Counted from the stretch's first letter, positions 55,416-63,361 are shown. The stretch is 64,000 bases of DNA from Marivirga tractuosa DSM 4126 (GCF_000183425.1 NC_014759.1:1426001-1490000); one strand, 5' to 3'. Notes: a model not told the origin generated them from the letters alone. Made by a program: numbers and translations.

Positions 55416-56317
55416 TTACCAATCTGGTTTTCCTGAATCTTGCTTTTTGGTAGCCTTTTTTCTTAGTTGTTGAAAATATTGAGATTCCTTATTTCTTAAA
55501 GCTTCCAAAATCATTTGTGCTTTTTCCTCTGAAATATTCATCTCTTCCAATTTCTGTTTGGTGCTAGGGCTCATTTCCTGTTCTTCTCCCTCTTTTTGCT
55601 CTTCACCTTCTTTTTGCTTTTGCTGCTCTTGCTCTTTTCCTTTTTCCTGATCGTTTTGTTCTCCATCCTGTTTTTCAGCATTTTCCTTTTGCTGCTGATC
55701 TTCAGCTTTCTGATCTTCCTGACTTTTCTCCTGATTCTCTCCTTTTTTCTGGTTTTCAGAATCTTGTTTTTCTTTATTCTGCTGATCTTTATTTTTCTGA
55801 TCCTGTTTTTCTTGATCTTTTTGGTCTTGATTTTGATCCTTATTCTGATCCTGGTTCTGCTTTTCTTGCTCCTGCATTTTCTTTTTCAATAACTCATAAT
55901 TGTAGCGTGCTTTATCATTAGTAGGATCCGCTTTTAAAGCTTCCTTAAAAAAAGAAAGTGCACTTTCATACTCTTTTTGCATTTCAGAAAGATTCCCCAT
56001 TTGCAACATCGCTTTTGATTTTAACTGAGGATTTGAAGCATCCGCAACCCTTCTGTAAGCATCAAAAGCATTAACTGTATCCTTCAATTGAAAATAAGCA
56101 TGTGCCCTGTTTAATTCTGCCGCAGGGCTCTCTCATAATTCAATGAATCCAAAAGGTAGGTGTAATGCTCTACTACCTTCTCAAAGTTGCCTATAGAAAA
56201 TGCTTCTTCGGCTCTCTCCTTTGCTGCGTTTGCCTTGGCTATTTTCCCAACAGGGTCAACAGCTGATACTTGAAAAGAAGTTAATACCCCAATAAATATG
56301 ATTACAATATTTTTCAT
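55416..56317 (-). pseudogene. BatC-type TPR protein gene with an apparent frameshift
   Basis: Two reading frames join into one BatC-like protein of about 300 residues. The first part (56317 to 56111) has a signal peptide and the start of a TPR (AEEAFSIGNFEKVVEHYTYL, NYERALRQN then stop). The second continues in another frame from about 56129 (SPAAELNRAHAYFQLKDTVN), runs through TPR units and a long Gln/Glu/Lys/Asp-rich tail and ends at 55416. Both halves fit one protein if two bases (AG) are removed from the GAGAGAG run at 56128-56134. BatC in other Bacteroidota is a single TPR protein of the Bat operon. The cause may be true loss, slippage or a sequencing error. Its start overlaps batB. Confidence 0.7.
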
Positions 56318-57282
56318 ATCTTAATGATTTTAAGTGTGGTCACTAAATCTAAGAGTAATAAGATGATAGCAGCCATCAAGAAATAAAAATACTTGTTGGC
56401 TGATACATCAACAGTTTTGGCATCTTTTAATTCCCCTTCAATGGCATTAATTGTTGAAATCAACCTACCCACTTCATTCTTATTTTTATTGATTTCAAAA
56501 TATTCACCATCCGTTTGGTCAGCCAAATTCTCTAATGAACGAGAATCCAGCTTGGTAACAATATCATTTCCGCTCTTATCTTTTCTATAACCTCTTCTAG
56601 TTCTAATTTTACTACCTTGTTCTGTACCTACTCCTAGGGAGAATAAACGGATTCCTGAATCATTGATTTTAGATACAGCACCCTCAGTATCATCTCCAAA
56701 ATCTTCACCATCACTGATTAATATAATGATTTTAGATTTTTGTTGACTTGAGGGCGCCGCTTCCGAAGTCAATTTTTCGTGTGCCATATTTAACGCACTA
56801 CCAAAATCTGTACTGCTACCAGGCACCAAACCAGTATTCAGCGTTTCTATAAATAAATTCAACGCATTTTGGTCGTACGTGAGTGGACACTGCACAAACG
56901 CTTCAGAAGAAAATATAATTAAACCTATTCTATCAGAATTGAAAGCATCCACAATATTTTTCAATTCATACTTTATTTTTTCTAGTCTGGAAGGTGCTAC
57001 ATCATTAGCATCCATGGAAGCGGATAAATCAACGGATATCATAATATCCTTCCCCACGGCTTTAATTTCTTTCTTGTCGTCTCCAAAGGAAGGTCCTAGA
57101 AGCGCAACAATCAAGAGCGTGAAAATAGCTGATCTTAAAAGAAATTTCGGTAAGATATTAGAATAGGCCTGTCCAACCCTTCTGGCTACCGTGAAAACCC
57201 TATAGGTATAAGCCAAATAGAGCACTAAAAAAATGATGATAAAAATAATCTCTTCCGCCCCGAGGGAGTGAATCCAAGTCAT
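56314..57282 (-). CDS. batB: Bat-operon VWA-domain membrane protein (BatB type)
   Basis: A 322-residue inner-membrane protein. N-terminal hydrophobic helices (about 12-28 and 48-65) precede a von Willebrand A domain with the MIDAS motif DLSASM at about 85-90 and ILISDGEDFGDD near 190; a C-terminal helix (FYFLMAAIILLLLDLVTTL) closes it. The order helix-VWA-helix is that of BatA/BatB, involved in stress tolerance in Bacteroides. The stop overlaps the start of the BatC-type gene (ATGA), so they are coupled. No upstream batA or MoxR gene is in the window; the gene begins next to the tRNA region. Confidence 0.87.
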   Translation of the reverse strand: MTWIHSLGAEEIIFIIIFLVLYLAYTYRVFTVARRVGQAYSNILPKFLLRSAIFTLLIVALLGPSFGDDKKEIKAVGKDIMISVDLSASMDANDVAPSRLEKIKYELKNIVDAFNSDRIGLIIFSSEAFVQCPLTYDQNALNLFIETLNTGLVPGSSTDFGSALNMAHEKLTSEAAPSSQQKSKIIILISDGEDFGDDTEGAVSKINDSGIRLFSLGVGTEQGSKIRTRRGYRKDKSGNDIVTKLDSRSLENLADQTDGEYFEINKNKNEVGRLISTINAIEGELKDAKTVDVSANKYFYFLMAAIILLLLDLVTTLKIIKI

Positions 57283-57635
57283 AGATTTTAATTTTTACAA
57301 AAATATAAAAGCAATCGTAAAGGGCAACATTGAATTACTTCTAAGATTTTTAAAACGGAATAAAGATGGCCTTGTTATATATTTTCTGGATTAATATAGT
57401 TTTCTGAGAATACCATAAGAAATTCAGTGCTATTCCTGTATCTAAGCTAGATTGAACTGATATTGAGAAATGGAGTTGAAAATATTGAGGAATTAATTTA
57501 CTGGCTTACAGTAGGATGAAAACTATCTCTAAAAAAAGTTAGATTTATTTTGATTCTGATTTGGTAGAGACGGAAAACTTCCTTTATATTTGCATCACTT
57601 TTCGGAAACGAGGAGGGGATTTGAGTTAAAAACCC
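57283..57635. other. Intergenic stretch between batB and tRNA-Ser
   Basis: About 350 bases without an open reading frame that I consider real. It must carry the batB promoter on the minus strand and holds the tRNA promoter at 57560-57592. Nothing else is recognised in it. Confidence 0.6.
57560..57592 (+). promoter_or_regulatory. Putative tRNA promoter
   Basis: TTTG at 57560-57563 and TATATTTG at 57585-57592 with 21 bases between them, matching the Bacteroidota promoter pattern. It lies 44 bases ahead of tRNA-Ser, and both tRNAs follow in the same direction. Confidence 0.6.
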
Positions 57636-57725
<90 letters not shown>

Positions 57726-57764
57726 AAGAGTTCTTAATAGAATTAGGAGATTAACAAAAAATCT

Positions 57765-57838
57765 CGGGGTGTAGCGTAGCCCGGTATCGCGCCTCGTTTG
57801 GGACGAGGAGGTCGTAGGTTCGAATCCTGCCACCCCGA
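57765..57838 (+). tRNA. tRNA-Pro (anticodon TGG)
   Basis: Full cloverleaf: acceptor CGGGGTG (57765-57771) with CACCCCG (57831-57837) and discriminator A57838; anticodon stem CCTCG/CGAGG with loop TTTGGGA, anticodon TGG at 57799-57801; T loop TTCGAAT. CCA is not encoded. It reads CCN codons with CCA preferred. A tyrosine integrase gene follows in the same direction, so its 3' end is a probable integration site. Confidence 0.97.
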
Positions 57839-57860
57839 CTATTAGAGTTTAAACACTCAC

Positions 57861-57897
57861 AAAAACCCCTTAAATTCAGTTTTAAGGGGTTTTTTAT
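57861..57897 (+). terminator. Strong rho-independent terminator after the tRNAs
   Basis: A 14-bp stem AAAAACCCCTTAAA / TTTAAGGGGTTTTT with a 6-nt loop followed by more T residues. It ends the tRNA transcript before the integrase gene. Confidence 0.93.
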
Positions 57898-57938
57898 TTT
57901 ATTTGTTTTCAAATAATACCAAATAAAAGCATTTGCCG

Positions 57939-57980
57939 AGTGAACAATTCGGTGAACACCAAAATTTGGCTGGTGAACAC
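57939..57980 (+). repeat. Direct repeats of GGTGAACAC before the integrase
   Basis: AGTGAACA at 57939-57946, GGTGAACAC at 57951-57959 and GGTGAACAC at 57972-57980. The TGAAC cores start 12 and 21 bases apart. They lie between tRNA-Pro and the integrase gene, where arm-type recombinase sites or operators would be expected. Confidence 0.55.
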
Positions 57981-58086
57981 TTTTATTTTAAGTTTACTGT
58001 TGTTGTCTGCTGCTAATACTATTTAGTTGCTTTTGTGTCAGTGCTCATTTTGAGCAATAGGTAATGTTTAACCTAAAATTACTGAC

Positions 58087-59328
58087 ATGCAAAGTACATT
58101 TAACATCTCGTTTCTAATCAGAAAAGCAAGAGGTTCTAAAGAAAACAGAACCATCTATGTTCGTATTAATGTAAATGGAAAAAGAGCTGAGTTTTCCTCT
58201 CAACAGTCCATCCATGAGAAACATTGGGATTCAAAAAAATGCTTTCCAAAGAGCAACACAATCGAACTCAAAAGAATATGTAATCACCTAGACAGAATAA
58301 AATTCAATCTGTCTGAAATCTATCGTGAACATATTATTCAAAACCCTTCCATCTCTTCAAAGGATATCAAAAACCTGTTTTTAGGAAATGGTCCTTCAGA
58401 GGACAACTATCTTTCAGATATTCTCGCTTACCACGAAGAAAAAATGAAAAATACCTTGGCTCCAGGTACCTTGAAAAACTATGGTGCAACAGAAAATTAT
58501 TTAAAACGATTTTTAGCAGCCAAGCATAAAACGGATGACATCAAATTAAAAGACATCACCAGTAAATTCGTTTTTGATTTCGAATATTACTTGAGAACAT
58601 CCAAGCCCATTGACCATCACAACCCACTTTCTAACAATGGAGTGATGAAACACATGGAGCGCTTTAAAAAGCTGATCAATCTCGCATTGAAAATTGAGTG
58701 GATTGAGAAGAATCCATTTAGAAATTTCACTCCAAAATTCGACAGAGTTGAAAGAGAATTCTTAACCGAAGCAGAATTAACCAAAATTAAAGAAAAGGAT
58801 TTTGGAAGAAGGTTAGAGCAAGTACGGGATATTTTTGTGTTCAGCTGTTATACAGGATTATCCTTTATAGATGTAGCCAACTTATCCGAGGAAAATATCA
58901 TAATTGGAATGGATGGCGAGAAATGGATCTCAACCCACCGACAGAAAACTTTTAACAAAGTATTTCTTCCATTACTACCTCAAGCCGAAGCAATATTGGA
59001 GAAGTATAAAGACAATCCGCAAGCTCAACACAGAGGTATTCTACTTCCAGCAGCTTCCAACCAAAAAACAAACGCCTATCTAAAAGAGATTGCTGACCTA
59101 TGCGAAATCAAGAAAAAGCTAACATTCCATATCGCTCGTCATACCTTCGCTACAACGGTGACTTTAACCAATGGCGTTCCTATTGAAACGGTGAGCAAGA
59201 TGCTTGGCCATACAAAACTGGCCAATACTCAAATTTATGCCAAGGTAGTTGAGAATAAAATTGGAACTGATATGGCGGCACTTAAGAAAAGGCTTAGCAC
59301 CAATAAATTAGTAAAAAAGGCAGATTGA
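58087..59328 (+). CDS. Tyrosine recombinase / integrase of a tRNA-Pro element
   Basis: A 413-residue site-specific integrase of the Bacteroidota type. An N-terminal arm-binding domain (about 1-100) and a SAM-like core-binding domain (about 105-205) precede the catalytic domain. Catalytic residues seen are the HRQKT lysine, H348-I-A-R351-H, H375 in LGHTKLA and the nucleophile Y384 in NTQIYAKV. The position normally held by the first Arg reads CYTGLSFIDV with S259, a change known in CTnDOT-like Bacteroidota integrases. It lies 250 bases after tRNA-Pro, reading away from it, consistent with an element inserted at the tRNA. Confidence 0.93.
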   Translation: MQSTFNISFLIRKARGSKENRTIYVRINVNGKRAEFSSQQSIHEKHWDSKKCFPKSNTIELKRICNHLDRIKFNLSEIYREHIIQNPSISSKDIKNLFLGNGPSEDNYLSDILAYHEEKMKNTLAPGTLKNYGATENYLKRFLAAKHKTDDIKLKDITSKFVFDFEYYLRTSKPIDHHNPLSNNGVMKHMERFKKLINLALKIEWIEKNPFRNFTPKFDRVEREFLTEAELTKIKEKDFGRRLEQVRDIFVFSCYTGLSFIDVANLSEENIIIGMDGEKWISTHRQKTFNKVFLPLLPQAEAILEKYKDNPQAQHRGILLPAASNQKTNAYLKEIADLCEIKKKLTFHIARHTFATTVTLTNGVPIETVSKMLGHTKLANTQIYAKVVENKIGTDMAALKKRLSTNKLVKKAD

Positions 59329-59341
59329 TCTGCCTTTTTTT
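59313..59341 (+). terminator. Rho-independent terminator at the end of the integrase gene
   Basis: Stem AAAAAAGGCAGA / TCTGCCTTTTTT with TTGA loop; the integrase stop codon lies in the loop. It is followed by a further T and should limit read-through into the next gene. Confidence 0.85.
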
Positions 59342-59384
59342 GATTTAAGAGCACAATAAATATAATATTAAATATTTTAATTTA

Positions 59385-59414
59385 TTGTTATTTAACTACT
59401 ATCGTATATTTTTG
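59385..59414 (+). promoter_or_regulatory. Putative promoter of the RteC-like gene
   Basis: TTG at 59385-59387, exactly 19 bases, then TATTTTTG at 59407-59414: a full match to the Bacteroidota TTG-N19-TAnnTTTG promoter. The next gene starts at 59524, so the leader would be about 100 bases long. Confidence 0.65.
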
Positions 59415-59523
59415 AATTGTGATTTAACATAAATACATACAAACGAACCAATATTTCAGTCAAACAGAACCATTACTCCCCACTTTTGAACAAAACTATT
59501 TAAAACTATAACCTTAGTGAAAA

Positions 59524-60738
59524 GTGAGATATGAATTACAATTGTTTGATTATATTGTATCAAATTATATCAATCCTGTAAATAAGGGCAGCTGTCTTTC
59601 AAAATCTGAATTCGATCAGTGGCAAATAGATCTAGATAAAGAACTGGAGAGAATACAGCAAGCACTCATGATGCTAGTATTCAGCGACCACAAAGATAAG
59701 ATCATAGAACGCCAGATTCAGCTGTACCAAAACAAGCTGATCCTCCTCTCGAATGAAATCTCACAATTAATTGGTCATCATCATGTAGAAGGCCAAGCTG
59801 AGATAGAGGGAAATGACCTCACTAAAAATCTGTCCATTCATACGTTAAAGTGTATAATGAGATTGCTGACCTTTATTGAGAAACACTTTAAGGATTATTT
59901 CAATCAAGATAATACAATCCCTGCCGCTTATTTCCTCAGCTTCCAGGCCACTCTTCAGCATAAACTTCTTAAGTTTAAAGAAATTGGTGCTAATAAGAAT
60001 TTAGATCCAAACCTTGTCAGTATTATCAAGGATCATATAAAAACTTACCTTAACTCTCCCAAGGATTCTACCTACCGTCAATTAATCTATTGCAAAACAT
60101 TCATTGATGAAATTTATCTTGTTGTCTCGTCTCAAGTGACCGGTCTAAAGCTCGAGAAACAAATTATTAACATCTTGATCTATCTTAACTTCAACGCCTT
60201 GGACATGTACCAATATCTGGCAATACGAATAAAAAAGCAATATCAATCAAAATCAAACTACCATGAGCAATTACTTACACTCAAATTATTCAAAAAGCTT
60301 ATCAATCAATCGCAGATCAAACCTGGGTTCGCATTCAAGCAAGGCACTCAAACTTTAAAAGAAGGTCTAGGTCTTTGGATTGAAGAGGAACTACACTATT
60401 TCAAAGAGCGAAAACAGTTAGCCATTCACTTTGAAAATCGAATTAAAATAAATCAGTACCATCAAAAAAATCACAACAAAATTTACAGCGCTCTTTCTGT
60501 CGCACAACTTGCCTACCTCATGAAACTCATGGCTAAATCTAATATTATCGCTCCACAAGATACTGGTAAGCTTGTAGACTTCATTTGCGAAAATTTCTCC
60601 ACGGAAACCCAACGAGACATTTCTAAAAAAAGCTTGAGAAACAAAATCTATTCTCCTGAAAATACCACCATTGAAAATGTTCAGGAAATAATGGAAACCC
60701 TGGTAGAAAAAGCCGAAAAAGATAAATCTTTAAATTAA
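59524..60738 (+). CDS. RteC-like protein of a Bacteroidota mobile element
   Basis: A 404-residue, mostly helical, soluble protein that starts at GTG (an in-frame stop lies two codons upstream). I recognise the general plan of proteins near Bacteroidota integrases: the C-terminal part SALSVAQLAYLMKLMAKSNI, FICENFSTETQRDISKKSLR resembles the RteC group, which controls excision genes in CTnDOT. The N-terminal 300 residues have no clear motif. Assignment to RteC is by resemblance only. It is preceded by a good promoter and an integrase terminator, so it is a separate transcript from the integrase. Confidence 0.6.
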   Translation: MRYELQLFDYIVSNYINPVNKGSCLSKSEFDQWQIDLDKELERIQQALMMLVFSDHKDKIIERQIQLYQNKLILLSNEISQLIGHHHVEGQAEIEGNDLTKNLSIHTLKCIMRLLTFIEKHFKDYFNQDNTIPAAYFLSFQATLQHKLLKFKEIGANKNLDPNLVSIIKDHIKTYLNSPKDSTYRQLIYCKTFIDEIYLVVSSQVTGLKLEKQIINILIYLNFNALDMYQYLAIRIKKQYQSKSNYHEQLLTLKLFKKLINQSQIKPGFAFKQGTQTLKEGLGLWIEEELHYFKERKQLAIHFENRIKINQYHQKNHNKIYSALSVAQLAYLMKLMAKSNIIAPQDTGKLVDFICENFSTETQRDISKKSLRNKIYSPENTTIENVQEIMETLVEKAEKDKSLN

Positions 60739-60788
60739 TTTAAATTTTTTTTCTGCTAAAATCGCTATTTCAAGCAAATTGAAGGGGG

Positions 60789-60850
60789 TTGCAGGGGGTT
60801 GCACAACCCCTTTGCAACTGTTTTTGCATTCCTTCTTTTTGCAGCTTTGC
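60789..60850 (+). repeat. TTGCA repeat cluster with a 16-bp palindrome (iteron-like)
   Basis: TTGCA occurs at 60789, 60799, 60812, 60824 and 60839, and TTGCC at 60846. The first two are in direct GGGGGTTGCA copies 10 bases apart. GGGGTTG-CA-CAACCCC at 60795-60810 is a perfect palindrome overlapping the second. The cluster lies directly before the excisionase-type gene and could be a replication origin or an operator. Confidence 0.7.
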
Positions 60851-60876
60851 CGTGACAACAAAAACAACTAAAATTT

Positions 60877-61146
60877 ATGGCAGCAGAAGTTATCACAACA
60901 GACGACTTAAGAGAATTCAAACTTGAACTCGTGGACGAGTTCAAAAAGCTCCTTTCAGAGCAAAAAGGAGTTTCAACCAAAAAATGGTTGAAATCAGATG
61001 AGGTTAGAAAACTCTTGGGCATTAGTCCAGGAACACTTCAAAACCTCAGGGTAAACGGCACCTTGCCCTTCACTAAAATGGGTGGGGTTTTATACTACGA
61101 TTCTCAGGACATTCACAGCATTTTGGAACAAAACAAAATAAACTGA
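60877..61146 (+). CDS. Excisionase-type helix-turn-helix protein
   Basis: An 89-residue DNA-binding protein. A helical N terminus (LREFKLELVDEFKKLLSEQK) leads into a winged helix-turn-helix of the HTH_17/excisionase type: WLKSDEVRKLLGISPGTLQN, LRVNGTLPFTKMGGVLYYDS. In Bacteroidota mobile elements such proteins act as excision factors or repressors. The repeat cluster directly upstream is a likely binding site. Its stop codon overlaps the next gene's start by one base. Confidence 0.85.
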   Translation: MAAEVITTDDLREFKLELVDEFKKLLSEQKGVSTKKWLKSDEVRKLLGISPGTLQNLRVNGTLPFTKMGGVLYYDSQDIHSILEQNKIN

Positions 61147-62019
61147 TGGATACTCATGAAAAATCAACAAAGGAACCGGTGAATTTTATTCACCAGTTCC
61201 TCCTCGCAATCGACAAAATTCAAGAGACAGATGACATGAATCCTACTCATGTAAGCCTGTATTTTGGACTTTTCACCATGTGGAATTTGAATCACTTCAA
61301 TAATCCCATTTCAATCAACAGAGATCAAGTAATGGAAGTGTCAAAAATAGGCTCTAAACGCACCTATTTAAAGTGCATAAGAGATCTGGAAAAGATGGGG
61401 TTTATTGAATACAAACCATCGAAAAATCCGGTGCGAGGCAGCTTGGTTAACATGTGCAATTTAGGGCCAAGTAGTGACCCTAGTACTGCACCAGTTAAGC
61501 AAAATAAGAGGTGCAAAAGTGAGCCTAGTAGTGGGTCAAGTACTGAGCCAAGTAGTGGGCCAAGTAGTGCACCCTTCATTAAACAATACAAACTATATAA
61601 ACAGTATAAACAATATATATAATGAGCAAGAAATTTTTAAAGAAGAAAAAAAAGGAAAAATTAAAAGCAGCACAAATTCAAGAACTTCAGCTCCAGTCTC
61701 GGATTCTGGCAAAAACGCATCATCAAAAGATTCGCGTTTCACACCACCATCAAAAGAAGAATTAAAACCCTTCTTTGAGCAGCAAACTGAAGAGTATTCA
61801 ATACCGCTTCGCTTCGCTCCCGTGGAGGTCGAGAAATTTTACAATTACTATTCCGCCAAAGGCTGGAAAGTGGGTTCAAAATCACCCATGAAAGATTGGA
61901 AAGCAGCAGTCCGAAACTGGCTCTTGAATTTTAAAAAATTCAACAACATCCAAGAAGAAAAAAACGCAGCCGGCAAACTCCACAACGATGAAAATAAAAG
62001 CTATGATGTGCCATTGTGA
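61146..62019 (+). pseudogene. Initiator-like winged-helix gene with an apparent +1 frameshift
   Basis: The first part (61146-61622, 158 residues) encodes a winged-helix region (NPTHVSLYFGLFTMWNLNHF, INRDQVMEVSKIGSKRTYLK, DLEKMGFIEYKPSK) and a Pro/Ser-rich repeat, then stops after KQYKQYI. In the next frame reading continues from about 61584 (NNTNYINSINNIYNEQEIFK) to 62019 with a C-terminal domain (FYNYYSAKGWKVGSKSPMKD, WKAAVRNWLLNFKKF). From memory, related mobile-element proteins carry both domains in one chain. Removing one A from the AAA at 61581-61583 restores it (about 290 residues). Sequencing error or real decay cannot be told apart. Confidence 0.65.
61464..61568 (+). repeat. 12-bp tandem-type repeats within the initiator-like gene
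   Basis: Units such as GGGCCAAGTAGT and GAGCCAAGTAGT recur: two at 61464-61487 and four in a row at 61521-61568. They encode a four-residue Pro-Ser-Ser/Thr repeat (GPSS, DPST, EPSS, GSST) and form a flexible linker between the two domains. Such runs are prone to length changes. Confidence 0.75.
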
Positions 62020-62273
62020 AAATTGATTAATAAAACTGAAAACTAAGGCACTTGCTTAGCATTTGCGCACTACCCCAGAGCGGGCAGGACTGTTAAAATG
62101 GCGGGCCTGCTTGTGCAGACAAGCCAGAGTTGGCCTTGTGGGTAGTAGCATCTTTTCACCATGCCTTTTGCTCCTCGTCCGACCACTGGCGGATACTTTT
62201 TATCAAGAAAAAGTATGAGGAAGAAAGCACAACAAAAAGATTTAAAAGATGAAAATAGAATTAGTTATTAAAA
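62020..62273. other. GC-rich non-coding stretch with several hairpins
   Basis: About 250 bases. By my count 62041-62160 is about 53% G+C, against roughly 35% around it. ACTACCC at 62069-62075 can pair with GGGTAGT at 62140-62146, enclosing GCAGG/CCTGC, GCTTGT-GCAG-ACAAGC (62109-62124) and CAAG-CCA-GAGT-TGG-C-CTTG (62120-62138), some of them mutually exclusive. At 62198-62217 TACTTTTT-ATCA-AGAAAAAGTA forms an AT hairpin. It lies before the DnaC-like ATPase gene and may be an origin, a transfer site or an RNA. Confidence 0.5.
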
Positions 62274-62918
62274 ATGGACAATCAACCTAAAAACTACTCC
62301 TCCACCAAATTCCAATTCGAAAAATGCCTTGAATTCCTCCTCAAAGCAGGCCAATCAGAATTCGGTAACCACTTTCAAATCAGTGAGGCCGATCATGAAA
62401 CCATCTTCAAAATACTAGCCTATTTCTATGAAGACGAAGAGATCTGCAAAAACTACAAAATCTCAACAAGAAAAGGATTACTCCTTACAGGACCAGTAGG
62501 CTGCGGCAAAACAACCCTCATGATGCTATTCCGACATTTCCTCCACTCAGTCCATAAATACCCGGTCAAATCAACCAGAGAAATTTCTTACGAATTTCTC
62601 GATCATGGCTTTTCCCTAATCAATAAATACTCAAAAGCCCACTTCCAACGCTACCAAGACCAAATGGTGCCTCGCACCCTTTGTCTTGATGATCTAGGCC
62701 TAGAATCCACCATCAAACATTTTGGAAATGAAACCAACACAATAGCCGAAATCCTCCTCAACCGTTACAGTCTTTTCACAACCAGAGGAATGATTACACA
62801 TGCTACAACCAACTTAAATCCTGATGAATTGGAGAATCTCTATGGAAACAGAGTAAGGTCACGAATGAGAGAAATGTTTAATCTCATCTCGTTTAATTCA
62901 AAAGACAAAAGAATGTAG
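62274..62918 (+). CDS. DnaC-like AAA+ ATPase
   Basis: A 214-residue P-loop ATPase. Walker A is GPVGCGKT at 73-80 and Walker B LCLDD at 136-140, followed by FGNETNTIAEILLNRYSLFT and the sensor/arginine region THATTNLNPDELENLYGNRV and RSRMREMFN. This is the plan of DnaC/IstB helicase-loader-type proteins that in mobile elements assist replication. It follows the initiator-like gene and the structured stretch, in the same direction, which suits a replication module. No transposase for an IS21-type IstA/IstB pair is nearby. Confidence 0.85.
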   Translation: MDNQPKNYSSTKFQFEKCLEFLLKAGQSEFGNHFQISEADHETIFKILAYFYEDEEICKNYKISTRKGLLLTGPVGCGKTTLMMLFRHFLHSVHKYPVKSTREISYEFLDHGFSLINKYSKAHFQRYQDQMVPRTLCLDDLGLESTIKHFGNETNTIAEILLNRYSLFTTRGMITHATTNLNPDELENLYGNRVRSRMREMFNLISFNSKDKRM

Positions 62919-62977
62919 CATTGCACAATATACATATCTCTACTCCCTTAAAGCATCATTTTAATCCAATGACATTA

Positions 62978-63361
62978 TTAGGAAGCCTTACTTTCTATTT
63001 TTACTTTATCAATAATATCTAGAATATCTTTTTCAATTGGCATGGATTGCAACGGAGGAACATTAGCTCCCCCTGTATTCCCCACAGGAATCCTTCCCAC
63101 AAAAGATTTCACACCCCCTACAAGTAATCTAGGTATCTGCCCAATAATTTCTTTAGTGCTTTTTATTCTTATGCCAAATTTTAACATCAACCAATGAACT
63201 TCGGAATGTTGAAAAGGATAGGGCTGGCCTAAGACATGAGCCCGTTCTAACTGTTGCCAGGCTTTTGGCAATTCTTTTTTATTTAAGTATTCCCTATATA
63301 ATTCCAATTCTTTGCAGTAATAAATTTTGAGTCTTTCAGGCATTAATGTATTGAAATTCAT
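62978..63361 (-). CDS. DUF3703 family protein
   Basis: A 127-residue protein matching DUF3703 as I remember it: LPKAWQQLERAHVLGQPYPF, SEVHWLMLKFGIRIKSTKEI, IGQIPRLLVGGVKSFVGRIP and VGNTGGANVPPLQSMPI. The His-rich and Gly-Asn-Thr-Gly parts are conserved in the family. DUF3703 genes are often found near metal-resistance genes, but function is unknown. I start at the ATG at 63361; a TTG at 63400 would add 13 residues. It lies downstream of the Fur-family gene in the same direction with a 188-base gap. Confidence 0.8.
   Translation of the reverse strand: MNFNTLMPERLKIYYCKELELYREYLNKKELPKAWQQLERAHVLGQPYPFQHSEVHWLMLKFGIRIKSTKEIIGQIPRLLVGGVKSFVGRIPVGNTGGANVPPLQSMPIEKDILDIIDKVKIESKAS

Noticed and set aside
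55596-55892. Plus-strand frame rich in Leu and Phe that looks like a membrane protein
   Set aside because: It is the antisense of the Gln/Lys/Glu-rich tail of the BatC-type gene; the hydrophobic look is a by-product of that low-complexity coding sequence.
61474-62019. A separate gene starting at 61474 in the second frame
   Set aside because: Its first 36 codons are a frame-shifted version of the Pro-Ser repeat; the conserved part starts only after the proposed frameshift, so one broken gene is the better reading.
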